Source: Cladorhizidae sp. MBARI D1340-BT2
Lineage: Eukaryota; Porifera; Demospongiae; Poecilosclerida; Cladorhizidae
Length of the DNA: 64,000 bases
NCBI GenBank assembly: GCA_028752905.1
Contig: JAQNBH010000009.1
Location: 31,539,442-31,603,441, forward strand
Reading direction: 5' to 3'
Part shown: positions 34,501-46,500 of the stretch, one piece after another
Position numbering within the stretch: position 1 is the first letter of the stretch
How the letters are laid out: each line of letters starts with the position of its first letter
Position numbers and translations under genes: made by a program
Notes under the pieces: generated by a model
The model's database searches: none
Seen by the model: only the letters and a program-made list of their open reading frames with translations
What the model was told of the DNA's origin: nothing

Positions 34501-37500
34501 AGCGATATGTGCTGCTCCTAATTCTGTCCACTTAGGCTAAAGTGCTCTCTCTTTTAAGATCTTACGGTCTGAACAAGAATCCGTTTTCAAGTTTGTTTGT
34601 TTTAACTTCTGAAAGTCTTTTAATTTTATTAATTTTTGCTGTGGATAAACCTTGCCCCTCCCCCCCACACCTCCACACCTTCATCTCACTGAGATGTTGG
34701 TACAATAGAATTTGGTGGCACATATCTGTTTACTGATCTAATGACGTGTTTTCCCTTATTTTCCCCTCTCGTGCCAATCCCCACTTGCCTTCATTCCTCA
34801 TTGAAATTAAGTATAGCACAGTGTTGCATCAACACCTTCTTCCAAACTTCCCTTGGGGTCAATATCTTTAGTAGGCTTCACACCAACAAGTTACTCAGCA
34901 CTCTAGATTCTGTTTATGGCTGCCTCAATTCCTGTGGTTGCATTTCAGTACTTCCTAATTATTCATGATATCTTCACTCTGTTCTTGGGTGTGTAGTCGA
35001 AGAGCTGTTGCAGTTGAGTATACTAAACTGTATTAGCTGTGAAGAGACCAGAGGGAAGGTCCTTCCATTTACATCACACCTGAAGCAGCTGTGAAGGCTA
35101 TCGTTGGATGGTGCACGAGTTACATGATAAGAGTACTTACTCACTCACTGTTGGGGTTTTCTTGGCTTCACAATCTCTGCTGCACCGGCTTCTTATCCAA
35201 CAATTGTGCAAGGTCGTCACACACTAGTCCCTCTTCACTCAGAGATGCCTGTACCTGTCATCAAACTGACTTGCTCTATCTCCTGTAGTGGAAGGCTTCC
35301 ACACTCTTTACATTCATTCATGTTACATGGCACACACCAACTTAGTGCAATGGACCATGAGAGGAATGTGTGTTACAGTAGATGGGTTCTTCAAGAGTAG
35401 AAAGTGATGTCATGGGTTCTTCAAGAGTAGAAAGTGATGTCATGGGTTGTTCAAGAGTAGAAAGTGATGTCATGGGTTCTTCAAGAGTAGAAAGTGATGT
35501 CATGGGTTGTTCAAGAGTAGAAGTCATGGGTTGTTCAGGAGTAGAAAGTGATGTCATGGGTTGTTCAAGAGTAGAAAGTGATGTCATGGGTTGTTCAAGA
35601 GTAGAAAGTGATGTCATGGGTTGTTCAAGAGTAGAAAGTGATGTCATGGGTTGTTCAAGAGTAGAAAGTGATGTCATGGGTTGTTCAAGAGTAGAAAGTG
35701 CCGTCATGGGTTGTTCAAGTGATGTCATGATTTGTTCAAGAGTAGAAAGTGATTTGATGGGTTGTTCAAGAGTAGAAAGTGATGTCATGGGTTGTTCAAG
35801 AGTAGAAAGTGATGTCATGGGTTGTTTAAGAGTAATGGGTTGTTCAAGAGTAGAAAGTGATGTCATGGGTTGTTCAAGAGTAGAAAGTGATGTCATGGGT
35901 TCTTCAAGAGTAGAAAGTGATGTCATGGGTTGTTCAAGAGTAGAAGTCATGGGTTGTTCAGGAGTAGAAAGTGATGTCATGGGTTGTTCAAGAGTAGAAA
36001 GTGATGTCATGGGTTGTTCAAGAGTAGAAAGTGATGTCATGGGTTGTTCAAGAGTAGAAAGTGATGTCATGGGTTGTTCAAGAGTAGAAAGTGATGTCAT
36101 GGGTTGTTCAAGAGTAGAAAGTGATGTCATGGGTTGTTCAAGAGTAGAAAGTGATGTCATGGGTTGTTCAAGAGTAGAAAGTGACGTCATGGGTTGTTCA
36201 AGTGATGTCATGATTTGTTCAAGAGTAGAAAGTGATGTGATGGGTTGTTCAAGAGTAGAAAGTGATGTCATGGGTTGTTCAAGAGTAGAAAGTGATGTCA
36301 TGGGTTGTTTAAGAGTAATGGGTTGTTCAAGAGTAGAAAGTGATGTCATGGGTTGTTCAAGAGTAGAAAGTGATGTCATGGGTTGTTTAAGAGTAGAAAG
36401 TGATGTCATGGGTTGTTCAAGAGTAGAAAGTGATGTCATGATTTGTTCAAGAGTAGAAAGTGATGTCATGAGTTGTTCAAGAGTAGAAAGTGATGTCATG
36501 AGTTGTTCAAGAGTAGAAAGTGATGTCATGGGTTGTTTAAGAGTAGAAAGTGATGTCATGGGTTGTTCAAGAGTAGAAAGTGATGTCATGATTTGTTCAA
36601 GAGTAGAAATTGATGTCATGGGTTGTTTAAGAGTAGAAAGTGATGTCATGGGTTGTTCAAGAGTAGAAAGTGATGTCATGATTTGTTCAAGAGTAGAAAT
36701 TGATGTCATGGGTTGTTCAAGAGTAGAAAGTGATGTCATGGGTTGTTCAAGAGTAGAAAGTGATGTCATGGGTTGTTCAAGAGTAGAAAGTGATATCATG
36801 GGTTGTTCAGGAGTAGAAAGTGAATGGGTGTTCAAGAGTAGAAAGTGATATCATGGGTGTTCAAGAGTAGAAAGTGATATCATGGGTGTTCAAGAGTAGA
36901 AAGTGATATCATGGGTGTTCAAGAGTAGAAAGTGATATCATGGGTGTTCAAGAGTAGAAAGTGATATCATGGGTTGTTCAAGAGTAGAAAGTGATGCCAT
37001 GAGTTGTTCAAGAGTAGAAAGTGATGTCATGAGTTGTTCAAGAGTAGAAAGTGATGTCATGGGTTGTTTAAGAGTAGAAAGTGATGTCATGGGTTGTTCA
37101 GGAGTAGAAAGTGATGTCATGGGTTGTTCAAGAGTAGAAAGTGATGTCATGAGTTGTTCAAGAGTAGAAAGTGATGTCATGGGTTGTTCAGGAGTAGAAA
37201 GTGATGTCATGAGTTGTTCAAGAGTAGAAAGTGATGTCATGGGTTGTTCAGGAGTAGAAAGTGATGTCATGGGTTGTTCAAGAGTAGAAAGTGATGTCAT
37301 GGGTTGTTCAGGAGTAGAAAGTGATGTCATGGGTTGTTCAAGAGTAGAAAGTGATGTCATGGGTTGTTCAGGTGTAGAAAGTGATGTGAAGGTTGTTCAA
37401 GAGTAGAAAGTGATGTCATGGGTTGTTCAAGAGTAGAAAGTGATATGGGTGTTCAAGAGTAGAAAGTGATATCATGGGTGTTCAAGAGTAGAAAGTGATA

Positions 37501-40500
37501 TCATGGGTGTTCAAGAGTAGAAAGTGATATCATGGGTGTTCAAGAGTAGAAAGTGATGTGAAGGTTGTTCAGGAGTAGAAAGTGATGTCATGGGTTGTTC
37601 AAGAGTAGAAAGTGATGTCATGGGTTGTTCAAGAGTAGAAAGTGATGTCATGGGTTGTTCAAGAGTAGAAAGTGATGTGAAGGTTGTTCAAGAGTAGAAA
37701 GTGATGTCATGGGTTGTTCAAGAGTAGAAAGTGATGTGAAGGTCGTTCAAGAGTAGAAAGTGATGTCATGGGTTGTTCAAGAGTAGAAAGTGATGTCATG
37801 GGTTGTTCAAGAGTAGAAAGTGATGTCATGGGTTGTTTAAGAGTAATGGGTTGTTCAAGAGTAGAAAGTGATGTGAAGGTTGTTCAAGAGTAGAAAGTGA
37901 TGTCATGGGTTGTTCAGGAGTGGAAAGTGATGTCATGGGTTGAGGGTTTTTTTCAGTGGTCAGGAGGTATTTCTAAGAAAAATGAGTTGATCAACATTGA
38001 GAGACATTGAGAGACTATGAACTTTCCCTGTCAAGTGCTTGAGTACTATTACTCTTCAGCTTAGCCTGCCATAAGCCTATGGCCTGCAGTGTATGTGTAC
38101 CTCCTCAGTCCAGCCAAATACTTCCGTCTAGTCTTGTCGTAGACCTATTATAGATTGGTGCAATATGCTATATTTGTCTACAGAATATATTATTGTTGTT
38201 ATTTTTACCTCAGAATGCTAAAGTTGCGCTTGGATTTGGACCAAAAAGTATGTTTTCTTTGTTGTTTCTGTTGGTGTCCAGTTTTTGTGATGTGCATGGG
38301 TACTTTTGAAGGAGATTATATTCTCCAGGATGTAAACCAGCTCAAGTAGAGGAGAGGGTGGCTCCAAGTTGCAATAATAGAAGAGGTTTTGAGTATATAC
38401 CACTTTTATCAATAGTCACGAGGAATTGTTTTGTGAACGATATCATTATGAACGATGTCATTATGAAAATGAAAATGTAATTTTGAATGTTGTCAATCTG
38501 ACGATTTTATTGCTTTTTCTATGTTGTTCTTGTTGTTGTTGTTGTTGTTGCTGGCTTTGTTCTTTATCAGGAGAAGTTGAGGCTCTTGTGAATCCTTACC
38601 AACTGGAAGTGGAAGATTCAGATGATGACTCCATGCTGGTAACTTCCTCGTCCATCAAATCACAGTTCCACTTCAGCAAGTCACAAAATCAACCGGCTAC
38701 ACTTCAGCCTAAGAGTTCTCCATGGTTTCCTTCTGATAGCAAACCGAGGTCCCACTCATTAGAACAATCAAATTTTGGCACAAAGTCTTCCTCTGACTCT
38801 GAAGATCAGCAAACCATTTCTCAGGCTGCAGGTTTCTCCAGGAGAAGTGGGCTCAGCCGTAAAGGAGCCATGGTAGCAAAAGGCAAGAACAGACTGCAGC
38901 AGTATAGGGAGAGATCACATTCACCTTCCGCTTCTGCCAGTAACTCGCGGAGGAATTCTTCCTCCAGCAATTCTGAAACAAGTGCAACTGACCACGATGG
39001 TGGTGGTTCCAGCACCCTCAATGGCCACCTCCCCTCGATCCCCTCTATCGAAGTGTCCAAGATTCCATCCAACCATCCTCTCGCACTCACCGCTCAGTTT
39101 CCATCCAGCAGATCCACATCTCCAGAGAGTGATGCACAGGCAACATCAAAGCATGGATTAATCCATCAAAAGATGCATCTCACATCTTCCATTGACTCTG
39201 ATTCCATCCAGGTAAGTTCTGATGCCTGGAGGCCAGAGACAGTTTCTGCCATCACAGAAGAGATTCAAAATGAGAATAAGACAAGCACAGAGCAACTTGG
39301 ACCCAGTTCCTCAGTCGGTTCTGATCATGCCTCTCCAGTTTTGAAGAAGAAAGGTGATGCACAGCCATATAAAACTCTGTCGGAAGAGATGGAAGACATC
39401 AGAACATATGTGGATGACTTCAAGAAAATGAAGTGCCCTCCTCCTAAGCTTCCACCACAAGGGAAGTTTGGTAGTGGAGTTGGAGCTACAGATCAAGGAT
39501 CAATTGACAAGCAAGATATAAAATTCAATGCTGACAGTGGTGATGAGGACGAGTTCAAGAAGGTGAAGAGCAGCCCAGTGAGGCAGGAAGCTGAGGTTAA
39601 GAAAATGAGTGTACCTACCTTCACTACTACTGCAGGGAAAAGGGAGCTCTCTGGTCCTGGGAGTGTCGCAGTTGGTGGTGTTGGTGAGTTCAAGGAAGAC
39701 AGAGATAGCAAGAGCATCGACGGTGAAGAAGACCTGTTTAAGAAGATCAGTGTGTTCAGCAGTGACACAAAACCTGTTGCTAAAGCCAGAAGAAACGTTC
39801 TCCCTAGTGAGCCTTCTGTAGGCTCACCTTCTGTGCCTCCTCCCTCTGGACCTCCTCTCCGTAGTCCTCGGCCCCATGGTCCTCCACCTCCTGGCCCCTC
39901 TGCCAAAAAACATCCACAGGGAAGTCTTATTCCAGCACAGGCCACCGTGCAAGAAGAGAATTCAATAATCACAGAGTCCACATTTGAAAGGACTCCAGCT
40001 AGAGTCTCATTGACGCGCAGGAATGCCACCAGGGTCTCCCGAAACAAGCGCCCACCACCACGTCCCAATGTTGGTGACAAAGACAAAGAAGAGCAGCCAC
40101 TGGATGGAGATGAAAATAGAGAAGATACAGGAAAGCTCCGTGCTCGCTCCAAAGTGCTCAAGGGTAGGAGACCTCAAGGCATTCATGGAAATGTTGATGC
40201 TGCTGAGAACTCTTCTCCTCCTATGAGTAGGTCCTTCGAAGAGAGGGAGGATGTGGATGGCAGGTCACGTGCAACTTCAGCCACTTCTCATGACAAGATC
40301 AATGTTAGTGTAGCTGTCCTGGAAACCTCCTCAAAGAGAGAGGGCGAAGTCAGTGACTGTGAGACCAAATGGAAACCGGATGGTGAGAGCTGAAGTAGCA
40401 TCGAACCACATAATAAACTATCAGTTAACTGCAACAAAAAAATTAGGAATCTTTTGTTCTAGATGCTAGTCATAATTATTATTGTGCTTGTTGTGTTTTT

Positions 40501-43500
40501 AACAGTTGGGCCACGAACGTATGAATTACAAATAAGGGTGTGGTCTGATGGATGAAAAGTGGGTGTGTGGTACGGATCTCGAGGAGGAAGGACCTAGCTA
40601 GTTGGGGAAAAGGGACCTAGCTAGCGGGTGGAAGAAGTACCTACGTGAGAAAAAGGAATTAGCTTTATGTAGAAATATATCTAGCCGGTATTGATAGCGT
40701 GAGAGACGGTCGTTATGCTTATAATTGAGACACCTGAAGTGCATCACTGTCATTTGGCTAACTGGGATTTTCGTTTTACAGGAACGTTTGGGTCAGTCCA
40801 TCTGACGCTACAGTATTCAGATGACACCTTGACGGTTATAGTGCACAAATGCGACGTAAGTATACCTCGTTAGTCGTTAATCATTGAAGCACGTCCAGAA
40901 TGCAAATGATTCATCTACAAGTAATGGTCTACCTACAACACCCTCTTAGCTTGTCTCGTCCTACCCCACTCATCCTACCCCACATGCACAGTGGACATGT
41001 ATTCATTCAACCACTCCCACGGTGCTCTGCAGACAAATAACTTAATTATCCGAATTCCTTGTTGTGTAGGCCATCTAAATGTACAGCAGTTATAATATGC
41101 CAATTAGCTTTCTGGCACTGGGGAGAGTATGCTCTCTGCCAATACTGGCACAGGAGAATTGCTAGCTTATGGAAGTTTTTTTTTGTGTGTATGTGTCAAG
41201 TTTGCATCGAAGCGAGATACCCTGATGGTTCAATAATCTCCTGAGCAATGAATCTATGTATTATGTGTTACCAGCCCAATTCCACCTTGTGTTTAAGGAT
41301 TGCATGAGTGGCATATTGGTTGCCATAGTGTCTTTACCTGTGGGCTAGCTTCATTTATGATGCCCCAGACCTTCTTATAGAGTCTCTGTCTTTCTCCTGC
41401 AGGGACTCAGAGCCATGGACAGTAATGGATTATCAGACCCTTATGTGAAGCTCTTTCTTACACCCGGAAGCAAAGTGGTGAGTGCATGTCAGTATGTGGA
41501 TGATGGTAGGTACCAGGAGGTGATTTTTTACACAGCTAGGTCAGGTAATGGTCTTCAATAATTTCCCCCCATTTTTCCTTCCCCCCCCCCAGCGAACTAC
41601 CACTAGCTGCCCTTCTAACTAGCTACTTGGTAGAATTCTACTTACTCCTCATACCTTCAAATTGTAAAACTCAAGACAACCTTGGTCAACAGTGCTAGGC
41701 TGGGTTCTTCACTAGCCAAAGCTAGAAGAACTTCTTCCACACTGTAGCTAGCTCAAGCCATCTTTTGACAGAGAGTAACTTGCTTGGCGCTGTTCACCAA
41801 AAACACTCACCAAACAACATTACCCTTTACTTCCAGCTGCATTGATTGCAGTGACATTGCACGCCAGTACCCTGAGCAACGAGGGGTTAATTACACTGGT
41901 TGTGCACAAAATGTGGATTATTTCATCCTAGGGCTAATTGCCCAGGGCAATGCTGCATATTTGTAATTGGTTTTTGCGATATATCTTAGGTAAGTAATGT
42001 TAAGATTGCTTTGCTGTGCTGATGCATCTTAGGTAAGTAATGTCAAGATGAATGCTTAAAGGGAGAGATAGACAAAGAAGCCATGAGCTAGCCATGGAGT
42101 AGTGACACACATCATAATGTGAGCATTTAAAGGAGATATCACACTCGCTGGATACTTTGAAAAGCAGTTGCTAAAATCAAATGACCTGTGTCTGACCTTG
42201 CGAACTCTACCACTCGTATGTTGGTGGTCGCAGGCTTTTCTACTTGACTCCTCCCTGGACTGGCATCAAAAATGGCAACTTGCAGCTGCTGCTTGATCAC
42301 CATAAGCTCCCACCTCTGCACCAACAGAAAGCTGCACTCCACTCTCACCAGCATTCTCCATGTGGCATGTCTCAAAGCAGTTGGCAGACAGCAGATGTTG
42401 TGCATTGTTTACAGTGCAGTGGATCTTGAGTTAGCTTGTGGGAGTACTACTTGATGGAGCTCATTCCAAAAGTTCCTCTAGTATAGGGGACTGCTGTGCT
42501 AGCTCATAACATCAGGCGTGTTTGACTACCGAGTTATAGCAACAATGTCATGGTGATGTGTCACACTCGTGTTAGTCAACTTTATAGCTGTGCTAAGCAG
42601 CAAGTCACAACTGGCATCATATCTTCTCACTGACTTGACCAGGGTGATCAAGAGTGTCACATTCCAATGGTGTTGGTCATGCCCACACAATTTCCATTCG
42701 TGGAGATCATTTTTGGTTTGTCCAAATCAGTTGGAACAGGAATAATTAAGTATGACAATAGCAGGTATTGGATGCGAGTATGTTCGTGGGAGGGGATCAT
42801 GGCACACATGAAACTTGTGAATACTAGTAGCAAGTGAAGCTATTGGAGCAGGTGGACATATTCTACTAATGCCACGCTAATTATATTTGCCTTATCCAGC
42901 AGAAGAAGTTCCGGACCAAAGTCATCCCTAAGACCCTGAGCCCTGTATTCCAGGAAGCATTCTCCTTCACCAACCTCACCTTGGATGCCCTCCAGAAGAA
43001 GACATTATGGTATACTCCACTAAACTTTAACTCATGATCTGTTGCATGTGATGTCCTCTCTCTTCCAGTTGTGTTCCCCTCTCTCATCTCTCCTGTCATG
43101 TTGCAGTGTTCGTATTGTCTGCTACTTGTATACATTATTTTTGTCGGTGCTGTATATGTTTATTTGTGTAGTGTTGTTGCTATGGACTACGATGGCTTCA
43201 GTAGGGATGACTTCATAGGAGCCACGCAAATAAAACTCTATGAAGTTCTCAACTCCTTCAACAATGAGATCTGCATCAAGCGTCTGCTCGATAAAAGTGT
43301 GAGTGGCTGTGAATCCTTGCAGAGTAATTATATGATGTATGTATGTATGTATGCATGAGAGGTGTGCACGTGCCACACATACTAAGACAAGTGCTGTCAG
43401 TATGGCTAGCTACTCATTCTGATGGGGTAATTAACTCATTCACCTGGGACAGGAAGGGGGGGGGGGATCTGTGCTTAGATCTGGGGGGACAAGAATGAAC

Positions 43501-46500
43501 TCATCCACCTGGGAGAGGAAGGGGGGAGGGAGATATTTGTGGGTGCAGGAGATCACTTAAGACCTGTCTACACTGCACAAGCCAATGCGCATTGGTCGCA
43601 TCCACACTGAATTTGAATTAAATAATGTGCATTATTCTGGTCCACCTCGATAGGTGGTTTGATGCACATCAGAACAACAAATTAAAGCATTCAAATAACT
43701 ATGCCAGTGTGTGTTGAATTCACTCGTGGCTTTGTGATGCTGTAGTTGGGAACTTGGAGCTAGCTGTATACTATCTGTGACCTGCGGCCAAACCAGTTAG
43801 CTAGAGTAGCTAGTTAGACCAACTACATACCCTTAATTTGTTGTAATTTAAATAGCCTGTAATCGATGTAGCCACTTTCCTGGGTCTTACCCTTAATTTG
43901 TCGGAATTTAAATAGCCTGTAATCGATGTAGCCACTTTCCGGGGTCTTACCCTTAATTTGTTGGAATTTAAATAGCCTGTTCCTCCCTTCCCTCTATTAA
44001 AGGGCTTCAAACTGCCCATGGCTAGATCACTTGGTTTCTGACTCTATTTGACTAATGCTTAATTATCAAGACTTGTTTTCACTACATCTATATTTAATAA
44101 TTGAAATTTGCCAAATCCTTATCTCACGAAGCCATTATTCAAAAGTTACGACAAATATTGTCTGCTTGTAAGTAACTAATTTCAAGATCCTAAATTGGGG
44201 TTAGATGGGTCCTATGTTTTCTCTCACAATACTTATGCACTCTTGACATGTTATAATTTTGTAGCTAGAGAACTGTTTATACGCCCTGCATCTGGACTTC
44301 TGAAGTTTGTGCAGTCACAACCTTCATTGATTCTGCCTTTCCCTCAGCTCTCTCCTCTTTCTTCTCTGCAGCAAATGTTTCCTGTGCATCTGTAGGTAGC
44401 TGATCAGCAAGAAAAGGACGCAAAAACAAACTCCATCTCAACTACATATATAGTATATGATTTTACTGACTTTGGTATAGGCAGTTTATTTTTGCTTCGT
44501 ATGGTTTATTTCAGTGATAGTGGGGATGATAGTGGGGATGCAACGAATGCGTATCGATGCACAGCAGCATTTTCCTCTGACCCAACACGCATATTAATGC
44601 CCATCTGTTTAAGTGCAGTGTGGACAGACCTTTAGTTGTAATGCTGCTGCTGATGATGGTGTGTGATGATAATAGTAGTAGTAGTAGTAGTAGTAGCAGC
44701 AGTAGTAGTTTAGTAGTAGTAGTAATATATGAGTGGTATAGTAGTAGTACTAGCAGCAGTAGTAGCAGTACTAGCAGCAGTAGTAGCAGTAGTAATATAT
44801 TAGTGGTATAGTAGTAGCAGCAGTAGTAGTAGTACTGTAGTAATATATGAGTGGTGTAGTAGTAGTAATAGTAGTATAGTAGTAGTAGTAGTAATAGTGT
44901 AACAGTAGTAGTAGTATCTCCCTGTTAGTGAATTTGGCTGATTGAATGGCATAATCCTCACCAAAGTACAAACTCAAGACATTGTTTACTACAAAGACAT
45001 TGTTTACTACATAAAATAAATTATAAAAAAATAAAATTTTTATTTTATTTTAACTGAACCGTATGCGCTGAACATTTTTAAGATCACTTGTCCAGTCGAA
45101 TGCTGAATTATTATAATATAAGTCGTCAAAGCTGACTTCTGATTTCAGGGAGTGAATGAGCTTAAAGAAATTAATAATTTTTTTTAAATTTTAAGGCAGA
45201 CAATTGGAACTTCTATCATGGAGTGGCTCTTCCAGGTCTTTCTTTGCTGCTGTTTCTAGAACCCTTTCTTTCCCTTCTGCAGAGGAAGGCTGCACAGGTA
45301 TCTACGTTATGAGGAAGACTCTAAATCCCGACACTCTTTAGAAAGAAGGTACTCTTGTTGCAGTCATAACCTGATATGGGCCTACGTAGCTTTTGTTTGC
45401 TTACCTCAATGGAGCCGATTCTCATACCAAATTGTAGCTTAAAAGGGGGACCTTCTGCAAACTTTAATTTTAAATTTTTTAACCTGTGGTTACAACTTTA
45501 GAGCTCAGTAGATTCTGCAAACTTCATGGTATGGACTTGATATATAGCTCAAAAGATAGGTCTCTCTGTGTGCTCTCTTTTGATACTAAAATATGCTTCA
45601 TAGGTATAACTATAGGCAAGTTACACTAGACCCTAAAGCGGAGGGACCTAAAAAACCTGCACCCCAAAATCGCCGTCCAAAACCACTCCGAGTTGCGAAG
45701 TGCCAAAAAATTAAAAATGGTACGAGTGGCTAGAGGAAGCTCTAGAGCATACAAGGACCGTTTTGAGTAGGCGTTAAAAATTTATTACCTGGTCAAGCGC
45801 GCGGGTGGAAAATTGAAAGGTGTTGATTGTCGACGCCCCTTCAATTTTCCACCCGCGCGCTTGACCAGGTAATAAATTTTTAACGCCTACTCAAAACGGT
45901 CCTTGTATGCTCTAGAGCTTCCTCTAGCCACTCGTACCATTTTTAATTTTTTTGCACTTCGCAACTCGGAGTGGTTTTCTCCGGCGATTTTCGGGTGCAG
46001 GTTTTTGAAGTCCCTCCGCTTTAGGGTCTAGTAACTTGCCTATAGTTATACCTATGAAACATATTTTAGTATCAAAAGAGAGCACACAGAGAGACCTATC
46101 TTTTGAGCTATATATCAAGTCCATACCATGAAGTTTGCAGAATCTACTGAGCTCTAAAGTTGTAACCACAGGTTAAAAAAATAAAAATTAGTTAACAGAT
46201 GTCCCCCCTTGTACTATTCTACTCGGACATCTTGAAAAGCTATAATTTATTTTTATTTTTAAAGTCATCTCTATGAGTGTCAATGGGTGAAGCACTGAAT
46301 AAGGAGGACACAACAGTGCGATGATGTTTCACCAGGGCCCTTTTCCAGAACCCACAACTCTTTGCTATACATGCCCCACCCCCTTCCCAGTGCACGCAAT
46401 CTTAGTGCAGATCTCGCCGAGTGCTTTTACAAATAAATATTGTGGGTGTGGCAGATATGGAGTCAGTTGCTCTGAGGTCATTTCCAGGAAGAGAACAAAA

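Noticed and set aside
35342..36848. Open frames of 497 (minus) and 488 (plus) codons
   Set aside because: They are translations of the 30-bp minisatellite on both strands, inside an intron, with no non-repeat sequence.
40500..40553. [16 protein letters not shown] frame after 'ttttaacag' as an extra C2A exon
   Set aside because: It ends in a stop without a donor, and exon 7 joins exon 8 in phase without it.
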